Origin: Psychrobacter phenylpyruvicus DSM 7000 = NBRC 102152
GTDB lineage: Bacteria > Pseudomonadota > Gammaproteobacteria > Pseudomonadales > Moraxellaceae
NCBI RefSeq assembly: GCF_000685805.1
Contig: NZ_JMKP01000014.1
Location: 1-64,000, forward strand
Length of the DNA: 64,000 nt
Direction of reading: 5' to 3'
The translations under genes and the position numbers were made by a program. Of the stretch, positions 56,401 through 64,000 are shown piece by piece. Every line of letters starts with the position of its first letter. Within the stretch, counting starts at the first letter, position 1. The notes beneath the pieces were generated by a model. That model was not told the DNA's origin and searched no databases. It saw nothing but the letters and a program-made list of their open reading frames with translations.

Positions 56401-59400
56401 TAGACTTCACCACTGATGTTGTAGAAGCTACTAGTGGTCTATTCCCCATCGTGCTCAAGGATGCTGATGGCAATGCTATCAATGCAGTCACTGATGTCAC
56501 AGTAAATATTGAATATAGTGGTGTTGCCATTGATGGTACTGACTTTACAGGGATTGCCAGTGTTGTAATTCCTGCAGGCGCTCAAAGCACCAATCTGATT
56601 CTACAAACTTTGGATGATAATATCGCTGAAGGGTCAGAAATTGTTAATATTGAGTTGACAAGTGTTTCAGGTGGTGGTTTTGAGGCCATAGCAGTTGACC
56701 CAGTAATGTATGTCGCTGATATGAACATCGTCGATGACTGTGATCCAGGTGACCCAGTTACTGTTTCTATTTTTGATAATGTGGATTCAATTTATGAGGG
56801 CGAGTCAACTTACTTCCCTATTTCTCTTACCAATGCTGATGGTGATCCACAAATCGCAATTACTGATGTCACAGTAACCATAGAATATACAGGTTCGGCA
56901 ACTAATGGTGATGATTATACCGGTAGCTTTACAGTTGTTATTCCTGCGGACTCAAGCTCAGTTAATTTAGACATTAACGCGTTAGAGGACCTGTTACCAG
57001 AAGGTAATGAAATCGTTGATATAACCATCACTAATCCTGTTGGCGGCGGTTTTGAAGACATCCTCGTCAATCCTGCGGCTAATACTGCTAACGTAACTAT
57101 TATTGATAGTACTGTTGAGATTGTAGAGGTTAGCCCAGCCCAAGCTACTGAAGGCACTGATTTAGTTCATACGGTCACACTTAGTAGTGCCAGTAGCAGC
57201 GACAGTGTTTTCAGCTTTAACTTAGCAGAAGGCACAGCCACCGAAAATGTGGATTATTCAAATGTTGTTAGCTTCAGTGATGGGGTCACCTTAGATCCAG
57301 TAACAGGTGATATTACTGTACCAGCGGGTGTTACCAGCTTTACTGTAACCTATCCAACGATTGATGACAGCTATGCAGATGATGGGGAAACTACCACATT
57401 GTCAGTAGGCGGTGTGACAGGTGAGGGTACTATCAATGACGAACTTGATCCTCCCTTCGATCCTGAAAACCCACTTGATCCGGTTACTGTATGTATTGTA
57501 GATGATGTCGATTCGATTAATGAATGGGCTGTTAATCCTGACAATATCGGCAGCTTTCCAATTGAAATACGCGATCAAAACGGTGATTTAATAGTTGCAG
57601 CGACAGATGTCATGGTTGATGTGATTTACTCAGGCACAGCTAACAATGGCGATGACTTCACTGGTGTTCTCCAAGTGACTATTCCGGCGGGTACAAGCTC
57701 AGTTAACTTAGATCTAGCGGTGATAGATGACTTGCTAGCAGAGGGTGATGAAGTTGTTAATATCACCATTAGTAATCCTGTGGGCGGTGGCTTTGAGGGT
57801 ATTAGTGTTGATCCTTATGCCAATACTGCTGATATGATTATTAAAGATGATGATTATATTCAGATTGATGTTGAACCGACTGCGGCTTTTGAAGGTGATG
57901 ATTTGGTTCATATGGTTACGCTGAGCAACCCTAGTGCGTCTGATGAAACCTTCAGCTTTAGCTTAGTAGAAGGCACAGCTACTGAAGGCGTGGATTACTC
58001 AAATACGGTCAGCTTTAGTGATGGGGTCACCTTAGATCCAGTAACAGGTGATATTACCGTACCAGCGGGTGTCACCAGCTTTACTGTAACCTATCCAACG
58101 ATTGATGATAGCTATGCAGATGATGGGGAAACCACCACATTAACCATAGGCGGTAGTAGTGCTACAGGTACTATCAATGATGAATCTCCACCTGATTTGG
58201 TTGAAGTATCGATTGTAGATAATGTTGATTCAATCTACGAAAGTAATTTAGCTCCTGATAATATCGGCAGTTTCCCAATTGAGCTTCGTGATGAAGTCAC
58301 GGGTAATTTGGTAGTCGCTGCGACAGATGTCATGGTTGATGTGACTTACTCAGGTACAGCTGACAATGGTGATGACTTCACTGGCGTTATTCAAGTGACA
58401 ATTCCGGCGGGTTCAAGTTCAGTTAACTTAGACCTAACGGTTATAGATGACTTGCTAGCAGAGGGTTATGAAATTGTTAACATTACTATCAGCAATCCTG
58501 TAGGCGGCGGCTTTGAAAGCATTGGTGTTGATTCTGACGCTAACACCGCTGATATGACCATCATTAGTGATGATTATGCTGAAATTACTGTCGAACCGAC
58601 TGCAGCCTTTGAAGGTGATGATTTAGTTCATATGGTTACGCTAAGCAACCCTAGCATGACGGATGAAACCTTCGGCTTTAGCTTAGTAGAAGGCACAGCC
58701 ACTGAAGGCGTGGATTACTCAAATACGGTCAGCTTTAGTGATGGGGTCACCTTAGATCCAGTAACAGGTGATATTACCGTACCAGCGGGAGTTACCAGCT
58801 TTACTGTAACCTACCCAACCATTGATGATAGCTATGCAGATGATGGTGAAACCACCACATTAACCATAGGCGGTAGTAGTGCTACAGGTACTATCAATGA
58901 TGAATCTCCACCTGATTTGGTTGAAGTATCGATTGTAGATAATGTTGATGCTATTAACGAGGGTGAATCAGCTACTTTCCCAATTGAGCTTCGTGATGAA
59001 GTCACGGGTAATTTGGTAACCGCTGCTACTGATGTGACAGTTACATTGGAATACACAGGCACGGCAGTCAATGGGGATGACTATACAGGTACCACCACTA
59101 TAACGATTCCAGCCGGTTTTAGCTCAGCTGACCTTGATATTGAGACCTTGACAGACTTACTAGATGAGGACTTAGAAGATGTGGTCATTACCATCGCTGA
59201 CGTAACTGGTGGCGGTTTTGAAGCTATAGCTATCGATGCTGATAATAATGTAGCTGATGTCGAAATCGTTGACGACCCCTACTATCAGGTAGCAGTTGAT
59301 GACGTAACCGTTTATGAAGATGAAGGTTATGCAGACTTTACCGTAACTTTAACTGGTGATTTACCGCCAACAGCTGATGTAACAGTTGACTATGCGACAG

Positions 59401-62210
59401 GCGATGTGACTGCTGTAGATGGCACCGATTACACTGGGGTATCAGGAACAATAACCTTTGCAGCGGGCACCACTGTATACACTCAAACTATTCAAGTGTC
59501 TATTATCGATGATTTAAGTTGGGAGCCTACTGAAACTTATAACTTAATACTAAGCAACCCAAGTACAAATGTTAGTATTTTAAATAGTGGTACGGGTACT
59601 ATTTTAGATATTGACCTATTAGCAGTAGACGATAGTGCTGAAGCTATTGAAGCAGGTGGTATTAACAATGGATCAGGCTCACAAGATGCCACAGGTAACT
59701 TGTTAACCAATGATAACCCAGACCAAGCTGATGCTATAGTAACCGATATTAGAGTTGGTGGAGTTGAAGGTGGTGGCAGTGCTGGCACATTAGGAACGGC
59801 ATTGGTAGGTACTTATGGCACGCTAACAGTCAATGCTGATGGAACCTATGTATATGAAGTTAATGATAATGATGCCACCGTTCAAGCCTTAAATGATGGT
59901 GATTCATTAACTGAAAGCTTCAACTACACCATGACAGATGGTGCAGGCTCAGATATTGCGGTATTAGAGATTGTAATTAAAGGTAATAATGACTGCGCCA
60001 TTCCGACCGTTACCTCAGTGACAGTTTCAGAAGAGGGTCTAACAGAGTTCGATCCAATTCCTGATACCACAGGCAATAATGATACAACGGACAGTACTGA
60101 AGCTACTGGTTCAATCAGTTTTACAGACGTCGATAATTTTGATGCTAGTGACTTCTCTATTGATTTAGTGGGCCCGACTGATATTACTGTGAAAGGTGAA
60201 ACGGTCAGTTGGACATGGGATGACTTAACCGGTCAGTTAACCGGTCAAGTAGTCATTGAAGGAGATTTGTTAGATGTTATGACGGTTGACGTAGGACCGA
60301 TTACTACTGACGGCTTAGGTGGGTTTGTAGCTGACTATAATACAACCTTATTACACGCTATTGACCACCCTAGTAATAATGATGAAGACCAGATTGACGT
60401 TCAATTTGAAGCCAGTGTCAGTGATGGCATACAATCAGCTAGCACCGACTTTGCGGTTACTGTTGAGGATGACAGACCCGCTCAATCAGAAAGTAACATT
60501 GATATTGCTGCTGCAACATCAGACTCAAATATCACTATCATTCTTGATACTTCAGGCAGCATGAATAAGCTTGTTGTTGGAGGTAGTGGTGAAATCCGTC
60601 TCGATTTAGCAAAAGCGGCTATTGTGAAGTTACTAGAAGGTTATGATGAGACCGGCGATGTTAAAGTTCAGCTAATCACTTTTGCTACAGAGGCTCAGGC
60701 CCAGCCGCAATGGATGACTATCGATCAATTGAAAGCCATTCTACCTAGCATAGTTCCTGATGGATGGACTAACTACGATGCTGCATTAAATGAGACGATT
60801 AATAGCTATGATAGTCCCGGAGCTATCTTTGATGCCAATAACTATTCGTACTTCTTGACAGATGGAGAGCCAATTGTTGGACAAGGAACAGAAGATGATT
60901 TTGGTGCAGGTTATAGTTACTTTGGCTCAGACGCAGGCATTCAATCTGGAGAAGAAACATTATGGACTACTTTTTTGAATGCTAATGACATTAAATCTTA
61001 TGCCATTGCTTTCGGTCCTGATGCTAATAATAATAATTTAGATGCCGAACTTGAACCCATTGCTTATGATGGTCAGATTGGTGAACAAGGGGCAGCTGAT
61101 CTTGCCAGAAGCATTACTGATCTAAATCAACTTGACGATATCCTTATCGATACCTTGCCTGACATCATAGATTATGGTCTGGTTAATGGCAACTTGTTTG
61201 GTGCTGATGAGGGTCACGTCTTAACCTTTACCCTAGATGGTATTACTTACAACTATGATGGTAGCGATGGCTCTATGACAGCAACTAGCCCACCATCGGA
61301 CATATATAGCTATGACCCATCGACAACAATGGTTACGATTAATACCCTAGCACAAGGTATTATGACGCTAGATTTCGAAACAGGTAAATACACTTATGAG
61401 ACTCAATCTTTAGTGGTTGATTATCAAGAAGACATTACCTTTACCCTTATAGATGATGATGGCGATAGTGTTCAATCAGAGCAAACTATCTTCGTTTACA
61501 GTCTATCTGCGAAGGACGATAGCGTTATCACTAATGACCTTACGGGTACATTGGAGTTAGATCAAGCAGTACTGGTTGGTAATGACAACACTTCACCTAA
61601 CTCTGAAGTAACAACAACCTTTGATGTTAATGGAGGTCAAACCTCGGGTGTTGATCCAGTTATCTATACCACCACTGACTTTTCAGGAGTGAATTCATTC
61701 GATTACACCATTTCTGAAAATGAGGTTTCTAGCTCAGCGTTAGTGAGCATTGAGTACCAACAAGGTGATACCAACACAGTTCAAGGTACCAATGCCTCAG
61801 AAACTTTAGTAGGCCGTGAAGGATTAGATGACACCCTATTAGGTTTGGATGGCAATGATATCCTGCAAGGAAAATCTGGAGATGACATATTGACAGGCGG
61901 ATTAGGGGAAGATACCTTTATCTGGACAGGCAATGACATTGATGGACCGCTAACCCCTGATTTTGATATTATCACTGATTTTGAAGCGGGTGATAAGCTA
62001 AATCTAAGCGATTTACTACAAGGTGAAACCATAGGCGATGCCGCTAACCTTGCAGATTATTTAAATTGGGATGCCGTAACCGAAGTGCTAAGTGTGAATG
62101 CAGATGGTGACTTTAGTGGGGGTTATTCTGCCGCTCAGAGCGATCTAAATATTCAAATTGATAATTACGCAGGTGATTTTAATAACTTGGTAGATAATCA
62201 TATTATTTAG
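53472..62210 (+). CDS. Giant Bap/BapA-like type I secreted adhesin
   Basis: A 2912-residue surface protein for biofilm or attachment. The N-terminus (about 1-150) resembles the Bap/BapA prefix domain and ends with WWIGGLPVLAALGIASIGS. A first Ig-like module follows (about 155-265, ITEDANNDGIISASEL). Then come about fifteen Calx-beta-like modules (about 268-2048) of two main types, the later ones alternating in near-identical pairs. A VCBS-type module follows at 2049-2176 (NADGTYVYEVND). A von Willebrand A domain lies at about 2350-2560 with a complete MIDAS-like set (ILDTSGSMN, GWTNYDAALN, FLTDGEP). The C-terminus (about 2770-2912) has RTX nonapeptides (GLDGNDILQG, GDDILTGG) and the FDIITDFEAGDKLNLSDLL type I secretion end. 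Very acidic, as expected for calcium binding. Seven cysteines, mostly at module joints. No transporter genes adjacent within the window. Confidence 0.93.
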   Translation: MKNIIVTTVDSSGVVAKNALSDNGPTVINATKDANYEFFDNVKGYGPDHIITRRVDNDLKVSFDRTGTEEDLIIKDFYQENSNSALIGASKEGEPYYYIPDSAEQADFVSQLQDGAVQGNALGGEEFVQPWWIGGLPVLAALGIASIGSDDAEPPTVDTVINPPTVEITEDANNDGIISASELDGTVGVLITVHPETNVGDTLVITNPDGSMDIVVITQDIKDNGLVLEYPAPANGETIEVTAYVADQQENISEPSTDSAVVESPAIVSLSGDSSINENAGPATYTITLDKASDTDTVVTYEVQNQTTDSNDFTGLTTATVTIPAGEVSAVIEVGINDDGVYEGDENYNVVITEVTGGAQLGNDDTVNTIIIDTDMMPSVSVDDVTVSESLMGEDVVATFTVTLSHPSSETVEVSFNTDAGTAVDGADYTGVSGTVTFAPGETTQTIEVPILDDVYDEADETFNVVLSAPVNATLGNNGIGTITDEEQYPDLVEVSIVDNYDAVNEGDTTTFPIELRDEAGNLIVAATDVTVTVEYTGSATNGDDYTTVSTTVTILAGTSSVNLDIATLTDLLDEDLEDVVITITEATGGGFEAIGVDADHSVADVDIIDSSYTTIEINDVTVDEDAGNAVFTVTLTGDAPTADVTVNYATGDVTAVDASDYTGVTGTLVFPVGTFTQTITVPILDDNIAEAPETYTVTLSDAVNATILNNGVGTITDECNTDLDSVYVSIVDNVDSVYEGEVGSFTVELRDADGNLNAAITDVIVDIHYSGVAIDGTDYVGVASVTIPANSSSVVFDITTLDDYIAEGSEIVNIELSSVTGGGFEAIAVDPTKATADMEIVDECCDTEAVMVSIHDYMADVIEGGNGVFPIDLRDQDGNPISAITDTTVDVHYSGVAIDGTDFTGVATVVIPAGNQSTVLVLETIDDNFAEGSELVNIELHNVSGGGFESIEIDPDHSTADMNIVDDCDSVFVSILDFTTDVVEATSGLFPIVLKDADGNAINAVTDVTVNIEYSGVAIDGTDFTGIASVVIPAGAQSTNLILQTLDDNIAEGSEIVNIELTSVSGGGFEAIAVDPVMYVADMNIVDDCDPGDPVTVSIFDNVDSIYEGESTYFPISLTNADGDPQIAITDVTVTIEYTGSATNGDDYTGSFTVVIPADSSSVNLDINALEDLLPEGNEIVDITITNPVGGGFEDILVNPAANTANVTIIDSTVEIVEVSPAQATEGTDLVHTVTLSSASSSDSVFSFNLAEGTATENVDYSNVVSFSDGVTLDPVTGDITVPAGVTSFTVTYPTIDDSYADDGETTTLSVGGVTGEGTINDELDPPFDPENPLDPVTVCIVDDVDSINEWAVNPDNIGSFPIEIRDQNGDLIVAATDVMVDVIYSGTANNGDDFTGVLQVTIPAGTSSVNLDLAVIDDLLAEGDEVVNITISNPVGGGFEGISVDPYANTADMIIKDDDYIQIDVEPTAAFEGDDLVHMVTLSNPSASDETFSFSLVEGTATEGVDYSNTVSFSDGVTLDPVTGDITVPAGVTSFTVTYPTIDDSYADDGETTTLTIGGSSATGTINDESPPDLVEVSIVDNVDSIYESNLAPDNIGSFPIELRDEVTGNLVVAATDVMVDVTYSGTADNGDDFTGVIQVTIPAGSSSVNLDLTVIDDLLAEGYEIVNITISNPVGGGFESIGVDSDANTADMTIISDDYAEITVEPTAAFEGDDLVHMVTLSNPSMTDETFGFSLVEGTATEGVDYSNTVSFSDGVTLDPVTGDITVPAGVTSFTVTYPTIDDSYADDGETTTLTIGGSSATGTINDESPPDLVEVSIVDNVDAINEGESATFPIELRDEVTGNLVTAATDVTVTLEYTGTAVNGDDYTGTTTITIPAGFSSADLDIETLTDLLDEDLEDVVITIADVTGGGFEAIAIDADNNVADVEIVDDPYYQVAVDDVTVYEDEGYADFTVTLTGDLPPTADVTVDYATGDVTAVDGTDYTGVSGTITFAAGTTVYTQTIQVSIIDDLSWEPTETYNLILSNPSTNVSILNSGTGTILDIDLLAVDDSAEAIEAGGINNGSGSQDATGNLLTNDNPDQADAIVTDIRVGGVEGGGSAGTLGTALVGTYGTLTVNADGTYVYEVNDNDATVQALNDGDSLTESFNYTMTDGAGSDIAVLEIVIKGNNDCAIPTVTSVTVSEEGLTEFDPIPDTTGNNDTTDSTEATGSISFTDVDNFDASDFSIDLVGPTDITVKGETVSWTWDDLTGQLTGQVVIEGDLLDVMTVDVGPITTDGLGGFVADYNTTLLHAIDHPSNNDEDQIDVQFEASVSDGIQSASTDFAVTVEDDRPAQSESNIDIAAATSDSNITIILDTSGSMNKLVVGGSGEIRLDLAKAAIVKLLEGYDETGDVKVQLITFATEAQAQPQWMTIDQLKAILPSIVPDGWTNYDAALNETINSYDSPGAIFDANNYSYFLTDGEPIVGQGTEDDFGAGYSYFGSDAGIQSGEETLWTTFLNANDIKSYAIAFGPDANNNNLDAELEPIAYDGQIGEQGAADLARSITDLNQLDDILIDTLPDIIDYGLVNGNLFGADEGHVLTFTLDGITYNYDGSDGSMTATSPPSDIYSYDPSTTMVTINTLAQGIMTLDFETGKYTYETQSLVVDYQEDITFTLIDDDGDSVQSEQTIFVYSLSAKDDSVITNDLTGTLELDQAVLVGNDNTSPNSEVTTTFDVNGGQTSGVDPVIYTTTDFSGVNSFDYTISENEVSSSALVSIEYQQGDTNTVQGTNASETLVGREGLDDTLLGLDGNDILQGKSGDDILTGGLGEDTFIWTGNDIDGPLTPDFDIITDFEAGDKLNLSDLLQGETIGDAANLADYLNWDAVTEVLSVNADGDFSGGYSAAQSDLNIQIDNYAGDFNNLVDNHII
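57170..58950 (+). repeat. Super-repeat of paired Calx-beta modules within the adhesin gene
   Basis: A block beginning near GATGGGGTCACCTTAGATCC recurs at 57279, 58020 and 58740, i.e. at 741- and 720-base steps. The last two copies are nearly identical over about 280 bases (57953-58230 and 58673-58950). Each unit encodes one module of each of the two Calx-beta types, so the gene has grown by duplication of a two-module cassette. Confidence 0.85.
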
Positions 62211-62329
62211 TGGCTAAACAGGATCAAGCGTTACTCGCTAACGCTAATCTAACTAGCTAAGCTTCTGTCCTACAATATGCTCATAAAACCAGGTAGCCAT
62301 ATAGTCGGACCATAAAAAAGCCTGATAGT

Positions 62330-62359
62330 AAAAGCCAGAGTATTAATACTCTGGCTTTT
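62330..62359 (+). terminator. Rho-independent terminator after the adhesin gene
   Basis: AAAAGCCAGAGTATT and AATACTCTGGCTTTT form a 15-bp perfect stem followed by more T, about 120 bases after the adhesin stop codon. The rest of the 294-base gap shows no further gene. Confidence 0.88.
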
Positions 62360-62504
62360 TTTTGGTTTTATTTCGTTAGCCTGAGATACCGAGACTAGAC
62401 ATGAGTGCAATTAGTATATTTGTACTATAAACACTGGTATCGGCTAAGCCTATAGTAATTAAGTGTCATTTACTTTAATAAACAAAAAACAAACAGGTCT
62501 TGTT

Positions 62505-64000
62505 ATGAATCATACAAATCAAAAAATAATATCAGACGTATTCAACATTAATAATAAAAACATCATTAATTATAAAGGTATAAATAATAATGCAGAAGCA
62601 GCTACCGCTATTTTTCAATCACAAATATCAGCGATAGACCCAAATTTTGTGCTAACTGTCTTGGTTGATAATATCACTGCAGACAATGTTATTAATATCG
62701 TTGAGGCCAGCCAAGAGGTTTTGATAACCGGAACAGTAGCTGGGAATTTTGCAGAGCTTCTTTCGGTTAAAGTAACCATAAACAACAAAGAATATGAAGC
62801 CAACCTGGATTCAAACAATACTTATTCAGTAGCCGTATTGGGCAGTGAATTAGCAGCTGATAACTCTGTTTCAGTAGCGGCCTTTGCAGTTGATTTAGTC
62901 GAGAAGATCTATAGTGGTCAAATAGAGCACAGCTATGAAGTACAACTTGATCCCCCAGTTGCCCCTAACGTCATCATTACCGAAGATATTAACAATGATG
63001 GAGTTATCGATAACTCAGAGCTTCAAGACACAGTTGATTATGTGGTAACAGTAGATGCAGGTACGACTGTAGGCAGCACGCTGCAAATCACCACGAGCTA
63101 TACTGAGAATGGTGTGGTCACTGATAATGTCATAGACATAATAGTTACCGAAGAGATTATTGCAAATGGTTACACCGGATCGCTTACGAATGTTACCAGT
63201 CCCGCCGATGGTTCAGCGGTAATGGTGGACGCTATTATCATTGATGAGTATGAAAACGTCTCACCCAACAGTACTGATTCTGCCGTATTAGATCTACCAG
63301 CAACTGATCCTTGTGACGAACCCGGTATTGATGCTACACCGATGTATTTATGGCATTTAGGCGCCAACTTAACAGACAGTGAAGGCCCTTCAGATCAACG
63401 TGGCAAAACAGGTGGTAAATATGGTGATGAGATTAATTATGCAACCAGTGATTTCAACGATGCAATCTATATTGGTTATAGCGGATTAGACAGCCACGGT
63501 AATTTAATAAGATCTCCTTGGGATGGTGACTTTGAACGAGATCATGGAGATGGCAATGCATTATGGAGCTTGGAGACCTATGGTGGTAATGATTTGGTGC
63601 ATATTCGTGAAGATCAAAATGCCTATACCTCTGCCAAGTTAGGTGGCGGTAATGATACTTATTATGTTCAAGGTGAAATGGATGCGGTGTTTGGTCTCGC
63701 CAAAACTAATCTTGAAGCTCGCAGCTATATTTATACCGAAGAGTGTCATGACACGGTAGTTATTGGTGGTAATGGTGAGGGTAAGGTCACTGGCTGGGGT
63801 ATTGATGGAGGGCGTATCTTCACCGGTAGTGGTAACGACAACGTCACTGTATATGGCGAAATGGATGATGGGGGTGTTATCGATTTGGGGGCTGGTAGGG
63901 TGGAATATGCCCTAGATGAGCAGGCAGCTTCCTCTGTAGACAGTTTCGAGAACACAAACTATCTCTCCATTACTCATAACCTTGGTAATGCGGGCCACTA
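62505..64000 (+). CDS. 5' part of a second large repeat protein, probably type I secreted
   Basis: An open frame of 498 codons running off the right edge, starting at ATG 62505 with AGG seven bases upstream. It opens MNHTNQKIISDVFNINNKNI, with no signal peptide and no Bap prefix. Residues about 50-140 form an Ig-like adhesin module (EVLITGTVAGNFAELLSVKV). Residues about 160-265 match the first Ig-like module of the giant adhesin (IITEDINNDGVIDNSEL). From about 290 the chain becomes Gly/Asn/Asp-rich with spaced RTX-like turns (LGGGNDTYYVQGEMD, VIGGNGEGK, IFTGSGNDNVTVYGEMD), suggesting a calcium-binding beta-roll or beta-helix. It follows the giant adhesin on the same strand after a terminator. 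Its length and C-terminus are outside the window. Confidence 0.8.
   Translation, partial: MNHTNQKIISDVFNINNKNIINYKGINNNAEAATAIFQSQISAIDPNFVLTVLVDNITADNVINIVEASQEVLITGTVAGNFAELLSVKVTINNKEYEANLDSNNTYSVAVLGSELAADNSVSVAAFAVDLVEKIYSGQIEHSYEVQLDPPVAPNVIITEDINNDGVIDNSELQDTVDYVVTVDAGTTVGSTLQITTSYTENGVVTDNVIDIIVTEEIIANGYTGSLTNVTSPADGSAVMVDAIIIDEYENVSPNSTDSAVLDLPATDPCDEPGIDATPMYLWHLGANLTDSEGPSDQRGKTGGKYGDEINYATSDFNDAIYIGYSGLDSHGNLIRSPWDGDFERDHGDGNALWSLETYGGNDLVHIREDQNAYTSAKLGGGNDTYYVQGEMDAVFGLAKTNLEARSYIYTEECHDTVVIGGNGEGKVTGWGIDGGRIFTGSGNDNVTVYGEMDDGGVIDLGAGRVEYALDEQAASSVDSFENTNYLSITHNLGNAGH

Noticed and set aside
57170..58950. Repeats as a CRISPR array or mobile element
   Set aside because: The units are 720-741 bases, in frame, and encode protein modules; there are no short repeats with unique spacers.
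46783..64000. Search for type I secretion (ABC, membrane fusion, TolC-like) genes to serve the adhesin
   Set aside because: None found in the window; the remaining sequence is fully occupied by dnaE and the surface-protein genes.

Overview
The window looks like a chromosomal segment of a low-to-moderate GC gammaproteobacterium of the Moraxellaceae, most like Psychrobacter. This is inferred from gene content, without a database search. The main signs are a TyrA-AroA fusion downstream of a chorismate mutase/prephenate dehydratase gene and hisC, a long-tailed acyl-CoA desaturase, a MaeB-type malic enzyme with a phosphotransacetylase domain, and AT-rich intergenic DNA. Most genes are ordinary core metabolism. 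No prophage, CRISPR array or rRNA operon was seen. One possible insertion-sequence end lies at the extreme left edge.

Layout. 1-2.5 kb: a possible transposase start at the edge, then a two-gene unit (class II aldolase/adducin-like protein and a MEST/PEG1-like alpha/beta hydrolase) and a small orphan ORF. 2.7-14.5 kb: tRNA-Ile2(CAU), cca, a BLUF photoreceptor with a C-terminal membrane anchor, maeB, selO, a fatty-acid desaturase, a glycerophosphodiesterase, a lipoprotein and a cobalamin adenosyltransferase. 14.6-28.8 kb: cysS, an MscS channel, guaB, glmM, pdxH, xth, argJ, two tandem paralogous hydrolases, rubredoxin, apt and tal. 29.1-38.2 kb: aromatic amino acid and histidine synthesis (pheA, hisC, tyrA-aroA), rarD, folB with a divergent folK-like gene, and a trmJ-cysE pair.

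38.4-46.6 kb is an accessory catabolic locus. A LysR regulator is divergent from an aldehyde dehydrogenase, an M19-dipeptidase-like protein lacking the usual metal ligands, a BCCT transporter, and two translationally coupled proteins of unknown function. A perfect palindrome lies in the divergent promoter region and a folded leader precedes the transporter. The likely role is uptake and oxidation of a betaine-like or other zwitterionic nitrogen compound. The two unknown proteins are the best candidates for undescribed enzymology.

46.8-64.0 kb holds dnaE and then a surface-adhesion locus. It contains an orphan Calx-beta-module protein without a recognisable secretion signal, an OmpA-type lipoprotein, a 2912-residue Bap/BapA-like type I secreted adhesin (15 Calx-beta-like modules, a VCBS-type module, a von Willebrand A domain and RTX repeats), and the start of another large repeat protein cut by the right edge. 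No type I secretion transporter genes lie inside the window; they may follow to the right or lie elsewhere. The adhesin carries cysteines mostly near module borders and an approximately 720-741 bp super-repeat.
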